From positions 1-5,818 of the forward strand of contig CAINVI010000036.1 of NCBI GenBank assembly GCA_903854075.1: a stretch of 5,818 bases of DNA. The letters run 5' to 3'. How positions within the stretch are numbered: the first letter of the stretch is position 1; every line of letters begins with the position of its first letter. Made by a program: the position numbers and the translations under genes. The notes beneath the pieces were generated by a model that worked only from the letters and a program-made list of their open reading frames with translations, searched no databases and was not told the origin of the DNA. This document shows positions 1 through 5,286 of this stretch, one piece after another. Source of the DNA: Candidatus Pollutiaquabacter sp. Its GTDB lineage: Bacteria > Bacteroidota > Bacteroidia > AKYH767-A > 2013-40CM-41-45.

Positions 1-431
1 CCGAAGACGACTGGGCGGGCTGGAAAATGCTGACGGATCAGCTGGGAAAGAAAGTACAATTGGTGGGCGACGATCTGTTTGTTACCAATGTGAACCGCTT
101 GGGAAAAGGAATCAACGAAGGCATCGCCAATTCCATTTTGGTCAAAGTCAATCAAATTGGGACGCTCACAGAAACCATTCAGGCGGTTGAATTGGCGCAC
201 CGCAACGGCTATACGTCGGTAATGAGCCACCGTTCCGGGGAAACAGAAGACAGTACGATCGCTGATTTAGCGGTAGCGCTGGGGACCGGTCAGATAAAAA
301 CCGGATCAGCTTCCCGTTCCGACAGGATGGCAAAGTACAACCAGCTTCTTCGTATTGAAGAAGGTTTGGGGGATGATGCTGTTTTTGGCGGAAAATCCTT
401 TAAATTCGTAACTTCCTCGAAAATAAAATAA
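1..431 (+). CDS. eno: Enolase (phosphopyruvate hydratase), C-terminal part, 5' end outside window
   Basis: Enolase interconverts 2-phosphoglycerate and phosphoenolpyruvate in cytoplasmic glycolysis. The reading frame is open from base 3 and gives 142 residues ending at a TAA, about the last third of a roughly 430-residue enzyme. Visible family landmarks, in order, are EDDWAGWK, the metal-site block GDDLFVTN, NSILVKVNQIGTLTET with the catalytic lysine, SHRSGETED, and GTGQIKTGSASRSDRMAKYN, which carries the second active-site lysine. These make up the end of the alpha/beta barrel, and no key residue in this part is missing. An internal ATG at base 27 is not the start, because the conserved EDDW block lies upstream in frame. 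A short tail of about 20 residues (from GLGDDAVFGG) follows the conserved core. An orphan membrane-protein gene starts 18 bases downstream, probably on the same transcript. The identification is very secure. Confidence 0.97.
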   Translation, partial: EDDWAGWKMLTDQLGKKVQLVGDDLFVTNVNRLGKGINEGIANSILVKVNQIGTLTETIQAVELAHRNGYTSVMSHRSGETEDSTIADLAVALGTGQIKTGSASRSDRMAKYNQLLRIEEGLGDDAVFGGKSFKFVTSSKIK

Positions 432-449
432 TCCGAAAGAGGGTTAGTC

Positions 450-728
450 ATGGACGATAAGCAATTGCAGGAAAAGCTGGACTCGGGCGACTATTCGATT
501 TCTCCCAGAAGCGGAAGGCTCAGAAAGCGGATTAAAAAGACCAAGAAAAAGAAACCTCTCTATTCTAAAAATAAGATCAATAAACTGCTTGTAAAGATTG
601 TCTGGGTGCTCATGATCCTCGCCATGCTGATCAGCTTGTTTATTCTGATCCCGGAAATGGGTCAAACAAATTACAACAACAGAAATATCGATAATTCTCA
701 ATTCAAGCGGAAATCACCCACGTACTAG
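450..728 (+). CDS. Small single-pass membrane protein of unknown function
   Basis: I do not recognise a family for this 92-residue protein. Residues 1-20 are polar and mildly acidic. Residues 21-49 are very basic (RLRKRIKK, TKKKKP, then more lysines). Residues about 48-67 form one hydrophobic helix (IVWVLMILAMLISLF), and the last 25 residues are polar and rich in asparagine. By the positive-inside rule the N-terminus should face the cytoplasm and the tail the periplasm. The start is supported by a purine-rich GAAAGAGGG about 6 bases upstream of the ATG. The gene lies 18 bases after eno and 21 bases before citrate synthase, which suggests one operon. In many Bacteroidota a small FtsB/DivIC-like division protein follows eno; this one is of similar size and has one membrane helix, but lacks the long coiled coil expected after the helix. 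That link is therefore only a positional inference. An overlapping antisense frame is less credible. Confidence 0.72.
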   Translation: MDDKQLQEKLDSGDYSISPRSGRLRKRIKKTKKKKPLYSKNKINKLLVKIVWVLMILAMLISLFILIPEMGQTNYNNRNIDNSQFKRKSPTY

Positions 729-749
729 TAAATACACATTCTTACTACA

Positions 750-2081
750 ATGCCAGTAAAAACCGATAAGTTAAAAGCAAAGTTTTCTGAGGTAGCACTG
801 CCGATGGCTACCGAGCTGAAGGAGTTCATTAAAGATAATGGACATTACACGATTGGACAGTATACGATCGAGCAGGTCTACTCCGGTATGAAAGGCATGA
901 TTGGAATGGTGACGGAAACCAGTAAGTTGGATCCCGAGGAAGGTATTCGTTTCCGCGGATACAGTATTCCTGAGTTGCGGGAAAAACTTCCAAAGGCGCA
1001 CGGCGACACAGAGCCGCTGCCAGAAGGGATCTTTTACCTGATGCTGATGGGTCAGCTGCCTACCGATGAAGATGTAATCGAAGTCTCCAATCAGTGGGCG
1101 CGACGCAGCAATGTGCCTAAGCATGTATTCGATATGCTGGACAGTCTTCCTGCGAATACTCACCCGATGACTCAGTTCAGCATGGCCGTTATGGCGTTGC
1201 AGACGGAGTCTATTTTTGCTGCAGCCTACCGTAAGGGAATCAGCAAGAAAGAGTATTGGGATCCGATGTACGAGGATGTGATGAATCTTATCGCTCGTCT
1301 TCCCCGTGTGGCTGCGTATATCTACCGCAAGAACTACAAGAACAATGTACATATCGAGCCGGATCCTAAGCTGGATTGGGCTGCGAACTTTGCCCATATG
1401 CTTGGGTATGATGATTATGACTTCAAACGCCTCATGCGTTTGTATCTGACCATTCATGCTGACCATGAAGGTGGAAACGTTTCTGCACATTCCACGCACC
1501 TCGTTGGTTCTGCGTTGAGTGATGCTTATCTTTCATTTGCCGCAGGTATGAACGGGCTTGCAGGCCCATTGCACGGCTTGGCAAATCAGGAGGTAGTTCG
1601 GTGGTTGCTTGATCTTCGTAATTATTACGATGGTGCGGCGCCTTCTAAAGAGCAGATTCATGAATATGTGACAAGGACGATGGAGCAGGGTAAAGTGGTG
1701 CCGGGTTATGGTCACGCTGTATTGCGGAAAACAGATCCGCGATTCATCGCTCAGATGGAATTTGCCAGCAAATACATGCCGGACGATGATATGTGCAAGA
1801 TCGTTAAAAACGTTTATGAAGTCGTTCCGCCGATCCTGGATAATATCAAAAAGATCAAAAACCCGTGGCCGAATGTTGATGCGCACAGTGGTGCGTTGCT
1901 TATTCATTACGGTATGACGGAATATGATTTTTATACCGTTCTTTTCGGTGTTAGCCGTGCACTTGGTGTGCTCGCTTCTTTGTTGTGGGATCGTGCGCTC
2001 GGACATCCCATCGAGCGTCCAGGTTCTGTTACGACAGAAGGTATGAAGGCGCTGGCCGCTAAGGCGAAGCAGACTGCCTGA
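750..2081 (+). CDS. gltA: Citrate (Si)-synthase, mitochondrial/eukaryotic type
   Basis: It condenses acetyl-CoA with oxaloacetate to form citrate and CoA, the entry step of the TCA cycle, in the cytoplasm. The 443-residue product is full length and closely resembles animal mitochondrial citrate synthase. Shared blocks include LDPEEGIRFRGYSIPE (60-75), EPLPEGIFYL (88-97), HADHEGGNVSAHSTHLVGSA (236-255), NGLAGPLHGLANQE (268-281), VVPGYGHAVLRKTDPR (316-331), NPWPNVDAHSG (371-381) and FGVSRALGVLA (399-409). The catalytic residues equivalent to pig His274, His320 and Asp375 are His275, His322 and Asp377; the citrate-binding arginines are Arg403 and Arg423. The NADH-responsive N-terminal domain of the hexameric proteobacterial GltA is absent, so inhibition by NADH is not expected. 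There is no transit peptide. No clear Shine-Dalgarno precedes the ATG, which is common in Bacteroidota. The gene follows the orphan membrane protein by 21 bases and ends before a strong terminator. The symbol gltA is used for function only; this is not the E. coli-type lineage. Confidence 0.97.
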   Translation: MPVKTDKLKAKFSEVALPMATELKEFIKDNGHYTIGQYTIEQVYSGMKGMIGMVTETSKLDPEEGIRFRGYSIPELREKLPKAHGDTEPLPEGIFYLMLMGQLPTDEDVIEVSNQWARRSNVPKHVFDMLDSLPANTHPMTQFSMAVMALQTESIFAAAYRKGISKKEYWDPMYEDVMNLIARLPRVAAYIYRKNYKNNVHIEPDPKLDWAANFAHMLGYDDYDFKRLMRLYLTIHADHEGGNVSAHSTHLVGSALSDAYLSFAAGMNGLAGPLHGLANQEVVRWLLDLRNYYDGAAPSKEQIHEYVTRTMEQGKVVPGYGHAVLRKTDPRFIAQMEFASKYMPDDDMCKIVKNVYEVVPPILDNIKKIKNPWPNVDAHSGALLIHYGMTEYDFYTVLFGVSRALGVLASLLWDRALGHPIERPGSVTTEGMKALAAKAKQTA

Positions 2082-2105
2082 TAGCTACCACACTGAAATC
2101 GAAGT

Positions 2106-2136
2106 AGGAGGCAATCACTGATTGCCTCTTTTTTTT
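2106..2136 (+). terminator. Rho-independent terminator of the eno-citrate synthase transcript
   Basis: A perfect 8-bp stem, GAGGCAAT (2108-2115) with ATTGCCTC (2121-2128), closes a 5-base loop. A C-G pair can close it further, and A-U and G-U pairs extend the base. Eight T residues follow directly (2129-2136). It begins 24 bases after the citrate synthase stop codon. The T-run lies on the + strand side only, so it should stop rightward transcription and protect the convergent Nudix gene; there is no matching U-tract for leftward transcripts. Confidence 0.92.
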
Positions 2137-2158
2137 ATTCTTTACGGGCTCTCTTTTG

Positions 2159-2785
2159 CTACTTTTCCAATATGGCTTTCAGTTCGTTCATCATCATCGC
2201 CGTGGCGCCCCAGATGGTCACTCCGTGATGAACAAATGCCGGCGTAATCAGTGTACGGCCTGAAGTCAGCGTTACTTCTTTCTCCACACGCAGCGGCTGG
2301 TTTAACAAATCCTGTAAAGCAAAAGGGATTATACGTTCTACTTCCTTCGTATCGTGGCTGAAAATTGCAGTTCCTGTTAGCATGCCGATAAAGGGATGCA
2401 CCATGAAATTGCTGGGAGGAATATAAATTGGAGTCAATTTCCCGAGGAGTTCGATTTGGTGCTGTGGCACGCCTATTTCTTCTTCTGTTTCACGCATTGC
2501 CGTAGTTGAAAGTGCTTTATCCTGCTCTTCGTAGCGCCCACCTGGAAGTCCGACTTGACCACTGTGCACAGTGCCATCACTGGAACGAATAATTAACGGA
2601 AAATGTACAGCGTCATCTTGTACATAGAGTAGAAATAATACGCTGCTGATTTTCGCGTCTTCCGGAATAACTTGTTCCCGAAAAAACTTTCTCCGCTCTT
2701 CGTGCGCCATCAGCGCATGAGCTGCGTTTCCGGGAAGCGGTTGCGCCAGGCGACGCTCAAGCTGTAAACGTAATTCGAGTAACAT
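2159..2785 (-). CDS. Nudix hydrolase, CoA pyrophosphatase type
   Basis: Enzymes of this group cleave CoA and acyl-CoA to 3',5'-ADP and (acyl)phosphopantetheine, controlling CoA pools in the cytoplasm. The 208-residue product has the CoA-specific element before the Nudix box (PLIIRS, then HSGQVGLPGG at 74-83). The Nudix box itself follows, ending in RETEEEIGV (98-106), which carries the metal-binding glutamates. The Gly-Asp-Arg spacing in the box matches what I recall of E. coli NudL and human NUDT7. The C-terminal WGATAMMMNELK is also typical of the subfamily. The start at 2785 was chosen over an in-frame ATG at 2905: AAAGGA lies 10 bases upstream, the product then has normal family length, and the longer form would run 113 bases into the ABC gene. 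It is the second gene of a pair, 7 bases after the exporter stop. Actual substrate preference cannot be read from sequence; another nucleotide diphosphate derivative is possible. Confidence 0.9.
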   Translation of the reverse strand: MLLELRLQLERRLAQPLPGNAAHALMAHEERRKFFREQVIPEDAKISSVLFLLYVQDDAVHFPLIIRSSDGTVHSGQVGLPGGRYEEQDKALSTTAMRETEEEIGVPQHQIELLGKLTPIYIPPSNFMVHPFIGMLTGTAIFSHDTKEVERIIPFALQDLLNQPLRVEKEVTLTSGRTLITPAFVHHGVTIWGATAMMMNELKAILEK

Positions 2786-2792
2786 GGACAAT

Positions 2793-4559
2793 TTATCCTT
2801 TGCCGGTATTTTGTCGCTCACCGATCTGTTGCCGCCACATCGCATAATAGAGCCCTTTGGTAGCCAGTAGTTCTTCGTGTGTTCCTGCTTCGATGATTTT
2901 GCCAAGCTCTAGCACATAGATTCGGTCGGCATGTAAGATGGTGCTCAGTCGGTGCGCAATCATAACCGTGATGTGCTGTTTCATGGATGATAACTCGCGA
3001 ATAGTTGAGGTAATTTCTTCTTCGGTGATAGAATCTAAGGACGAAGTGGCTTCGTCGAAAATTAACAGGTACGGATTACGGAGGAGAGCTCTGGCAATAG
3101 AAAGGCGTTGCTTCTCGCCGCCGGAAACCTTCACGCCACCTTCACCGATCACGGTGTCGAGTCCTTCGGAAGCCCTGTCCAGTAATGTTTGGCAAGCGGA
3201 TTGCTTTAGCGCAATGAGACATTGCTCGTCGGTTGCTTGTGGGTTGACGAATAACAGATTCTCGCGGATAGTACCGCTGAACAACTGAGTGTCTTGTGCT
3301 ACAAATCCTATCTGTGCCTGTAAATCCTGCTTCACGACATCCAGGTGCGATTCGCCGTTGTAACGAATGATGCCATGCAACGGCTGGTACAATCCGACCA
3401 GCAGCTTGACCAATGTCGTTTTTCCAGAACCGGAAGGACCTACGAATGCAATTGTTTCTCCTTTTTTTACTTCGAAGCAAATGTCCTGAACGGCTGATCG
3501 TTTAGCCGTCTGATGTTGAAAGGTAACGTGGTCGAACGTCAGTGCTGTGATGATTCCAGGAGCAACCGGTTGGTCGGGTACTTTTTCGGGAGCAGTAGCC
3601 AGCAGACTTTCAAAATTGGACAAAGAAGCCTGGGCTTCCCGATAAATACTAATGACATTCCCTAACTCCTGTAGTGGGCCGAAAATGAAAAAGCTGTAGA
3701 ACATCAGCGTCAGTAGTTGTCCCGGACTGATCTGGTCTTTAAACACCAGGTAATATAAGAGGAATACGAAAGTGGTACGGATGAAGTTTACTGTGGTTCC
3801 TTGCAAGAAACTAAGGCTGCGTATAAAGCGGATTTTCTTCAGCTCCAGTTTTAGGATTTTGCCGGTAATCGAATTCAAGCGCGTGACTTCCTGATTGGCC
3901 AGTCCAAGGCTTTTTACCAATTCGATGTTGCGCAACGATTCGGTGGTAGATCCGGAAAGCTGTGTGGTTTCTGTTAGGATTTCTTTGGAGATCCTCTTGA
4001 TATTTCGGCTAAGGACGCTGCTAACAATACCTAGCAAAGGAACTGTCAATAAGAAGAGCGGTGCAATCAGCCAGTGAATGGTCATTGCATACCACATTAC
4101 AAAAATTAGCCCGATCAACGTCTGAAAAACGACACTGACAAATGAGCTGATGAGTCGTTCTGAATCGGATCGTACTTTTTGCAACTTGCCGAGAGTTTCG
4201 CCGCTTCGCTGGTCCTCAAAAACCTGATAGGGTAAGTCCAGGGAATGACGCAATCCGTCCGTATACATGTCTGCGCCGGATCGTTGTACAACAACGCTTG
4301 TAAAGTAATCCTGAAAATTCTTGGCAATACGGGAAACCATTGCGACACCGACAGCCGCCAACAAGTAAAAGAGGATATCGTGAACGAAGTCGGAGGTAGA
4401 AGTGTTTTTGTAGTCCGTGGCGTGAACGCCGAACCTGTCCAGCATCTTACCGGCTATCAACGGGTCCATCAGGGAGAAGAGCTGGTTGATAGCAGCCAGT
4501 AAAAGAGCGAGTCCGACAAATTTCTTTTGTCGGGAAAGATAGGATAGCAGCAGTCGCAT
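2793..4559 (-). CDS. MsbA-like ABC exporter, fused membrane and ATPase domains
   Basis: This is a 588-residue half-transporter expected to homodimerise in the inner membrane and export a lipid, peptide or drug using ATP. About six hydrophobic segments fill the N-terminal half: near 13-35, 58-78, 140-160, 162-183, 251-273 and 281-299. The C-terminal ATPase has Walker A GPSGSGKTT (374-382), Q-loop Gln422 in FVAQDTQLFSGTIREN, signature VSGGEKQRLSIARALL (478-493), Walker B YLLIFDE (497-503) with catalytic Glu503, D-loop SSLD (506-509) and H-loop His536 in IAHRLST. All catalytic elements are intact, so it should hydrolyse ATP. One oddity is that the A-loop position that usually holds an aromatic residue appears to be His349 (VTFQHQ). 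The start MRLLLSYL matches the usual beginning of the family. No C39 peptidase domain is present, and no second half-transporter lies beside it. The substrate cannot be assigned; MsbA-like describes architecture only. It is transcribed with the Nudix gene. Confidence 0.93.
   Translation of the reverse strand: MRLLLSYLSRQKKFVGLALLLAAINQLFSLMDPLIAGKMLDRFGVHATDYKNTSTSDFVHDILFYLLAAVGVAMVSRIAKNFQDYFTSVVVQRSGADMYTDGLRHSLDLPYQVFEDQRSGETLGKLQKVRSDSERLISSFVSVVFQTLIGLIFVMWYAMTIHWLIAPLFLLTVPLLGIVSSVLSRNIKRISKEILTETTQLSGSTTESLRNIELVKSLGLANQEVTRLNSITGKILKLELKKIRFIRSLSFLQGTTVNFIRTTFVFLLYYLVFKDQISPGQLLTLMFYSFFIFGPLQELGNVISIYREAQASLSNFESLLATAPEKVPDQPVAPGIITALTFDHVTFQHQTAKRSAVQDICFEVKKGETIAFVGPSGSGKTTLVKLLVGLYQPLHGIIRYNGESHLDVVKQDLQAQIGFVAQDTQLFSGTIRENLLFVNPQATDEQCLIALKQSACQTLLDRASEGLDTVIGEGGVKVSGGEKQRLSIARALLRNPYLLIFDEATSSLDSITEEEITSTIRELSSMKQHITVMIAHRLSTILHADRIYVLELGKIIEAGTHEELLATKGLYYAMWRQQIGERQNTGKG
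2796..2801 (-). promoter_or_regulatory. Shine-Dalgarno of the Nudix gene, abutting the ABC stop codon
   Basis: On the - strand the sequence reads AAAGGA, then the exporter stop TAA (2793-2795), then TTGTCC and ATG (2783-2785). The site is formed by the last lysine and glycine codons of the exporter. The 10-base spacing is reasonable. It fixes the Nudix start and suggests translational coupling, with ribosomes terminating on the exporter placed to reinitiate. It is one of the clearer Shine-Dalgarno sites in a window where most starts lack one. Confidence 0.7.
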
Positions 4560-4566
4560 AGGCGGC

Positions 4567-4574
4567 CAAAGATA
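4567..4574 (-). promoter_or_regulatory. Candidate Bacteroidota -7 element for the ABC-Nudix transcript
   Basis: The - strand reads TATCTTTG, an exact match to the Bacteroidota TAnnTTTG -7 consensus, with 7 bases between it and the exporter ATG. No convincing -33 TTTG/TTG element lies 17-23 bases upstream; a TATAAT hexamer (4593-4598, - strand) is the only other promoter-like element. If this promoter is used, the transcript would have almost no leader. A match of this kind can arise by chance, so the call is moderate. Confidence 0.45.
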
Positions 4575-4664
4575 AACTATCGCACCTAAAGAATTATAGG
4601 GGTGCTGTTGTTTGCTGTGTTGAAAACAAGCCGGATAAAGCTCCTTCGTCGTGTATTTCTTGTA

Positions 4665-4672
4665 TAATTTTG
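4665..4672 (+). promoter_or_regulatory. Candidate Bacteroidota -7 element for the TonB-C-like gene
   Basis: The + strand reads TAATTTTG, matching TAnnTTTG, and overlaps TATAAT (4663-4668). It lies 19 bases upstream of the ATG at 4692, implying a leader of roughly 10-15 bases. Upstream spacing offers only a weak TTCG (4645-4648) in place of the -33 TTTG. It lies in the 132-base divergent gap shared with the exporter, whose own -7 candidate is about 90 bases away on the other strand. Confidence 0.5.
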
Positions 4673-4691
4673 GAACGATAATTCGTATCCA

Positions 4692-5231
4692 ATGAAAAAT
4701 ATCCTCATTCTGCTGCTGTTCTTCTTTTCCTTGCAGTTATCTGCGCAACATGTTGTTTCATTCAAGTCAGGTGAAAAGATGAACGGGAAAGTTCAGTCTA
4801 TCAATAATGGCGTCATGGATTTCCTATATAAAGGGAATGTCATGAAAATAAATGTTTCGGAACTCTATTCCATCAATTTTGTCGAACAGTCTTCTATGGC
4901 AGCCGGTGAATCATCGTCTGCAGCACCACGAGAAGTAGGCGAGAAGCAGGTGATGGCGGGAAATTATATGGTGCGCTACAAAGTGGCTGATCGATCGGTC
5001 GCCCGTGAACCTAAAGTGGATAATCTGACCCAGAAAAAAGGCACTGTAGTGGTTGATATTGCCATTGACAAATATGGTCATGTGACAAAAGCGGTTCCGG
5101 GAGCGCCCGGTTCAACGACAACCGATGAATACCTCAAGACCAAAGCGAAGCAAGCCGCGGAAAGCACACTGTTTGATAATGTGCCAACTGCTCCTACCGA
5201 GCAAAAAGGATACATGATCATTGTATTTTGA
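4692..5231 (+). CDS. Secreted protein with small beta module and TonB C-terminal-like domain
   Basis: The 179-residue product starts with a clear signal peptide (residues 1-18, hydrophobic LILLLFFFSL core, cleavage probably at LSA|Q), so it should be periplasmic or outer-surface. Residues 20-63 (VVSFKSGEKMNGKVQSI ... MKINVSELYSINF) look like the short SH3-like/Sm-like beta module common in Bacteroidota secreted proteins. A low-complexity Ser/Ala/Glu linker follows to about residue 88. Residues 115-179 match the Bacteroidota TonB C-terminal pattern: KKGTVVVDIAIDKYGHVTKA, PGAPGSTTTDEYL, AKQAAESTLFDN, then AP-EQ-KGYMIIVF at the very end. A true TonB has an uncleaved membrane anchor and a proline-rich stalk; both are missing here, so it is probably not an energy transducer. 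It may bind a TonB-box-like peptide or peptidoglycan, which is inference. No Shine-Dalgarno is visible. The gene diverges from the exporter and converges on the DUF922-type gene. Confidence 0.85.
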   Translation: MKNILILLLFFFSLQLSAQHVVSFKSGEKMNGKVQSINNGVMDFLYKGNVMKINVSELYSINFVEQSSMAAGESSSAAPREVGEKQVMAGNYMVRYKVADRSVAREPKVDNLTQKKGTVVVDIAIDKYGHVTKAVPGAPGSTTTDEYLKTKAKQAAESTLFDNVPTAPTEQKGYMIIVF

Positions 5232-5233
5232 TA

Positions 5234-5270
5234 GTTGAAACCGGAACTTGAAACGGTTTTGTGTTTCAAG
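5234..5270. terminator. Possible weak terminator with alternative hairpins between convergent genes
   Basis: CTTGAAAC (5247-5254) pairs perfectly with GTTTCAAG (5263-5270) across an 8-base loop. TTGAAAC also occurs at 5235-5241, 13 bases earlier, so the right arm could pair with either copy, and AAACCG (5238-5243) can pair with CGGTTT (5254-5259). The structures exclude one another. No long T-run follows on either strand; only short TTTT/TTT stretches lie inside the element. Its place between two convergent stop codons (5231 and 5287) supports a terminator role, but termination strength is doubtful. Confidence 0.4.
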
Positions 5271-5286
5271 CTGAGTTATTCAGCGA

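Noticed and set aside
444..701. Antisense frame of 85 codons opposite the orphan membrane protein
   Set aside because: The sense frame fits the operon spacing, has a purine-rich start site and a coherent basic-segment-plus-helix layout; the antisense frame has none of these. The choice is less certain than elsewhere because neither product has a known family.
771..1499. Open antisense frame of about 242 codons opposite citrate synthase
   Set aside because: It lies wholly within a strongly conserved enzyme gene, has no recognisable domain or ribosome binding site, and its composition reflects the reverse complement of the citrate synthase codons.
1533..2006. Open antisense frame of about 157 codons opposite the citrate synthase C-terminal half
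   Set aside because: Same reasoning: the sense strand encodes invariant catalytic motifs, and the antisense product shows no family features.
2786..2905. Forty-residue N-terminal extension of the Nudix hydrolase
   Set aside because: It would overlap the exporter coding region by 113 bases, has no family similarity, and is outcompeted by the ATG at 2785 with AAAGGA upstream.
2938..3288. Antisense frame of 116 codons inside the ABC gene
   Set aside because: It runs opposite the signature, Walker B and H-loop motifs and has no domain or start-site support.
3142..3480. Out-of-frame 112-codon frame on the - strand inside the ABC ATPase domain
   Set aside because: It overlaps the Walker A to signature region of an intact ABC gene in another frame; it is a shadow of conserved coding sequence.
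4692..5231. Calling the secreted protein a true TonB energy transducer
   Set aside because: The signal-peptide-like N-terminus, absence of a proline-rich stalk and short linker do not fit a TonB that must span the periplasm from the inner membrane.
5078..5269. Antisense frame of 63 codons overlapping the TonB-C-like domain
   Set aside because: It is opposite the conserved C-terminal domain, runs through the repeat cluster, and has no recognisable features.
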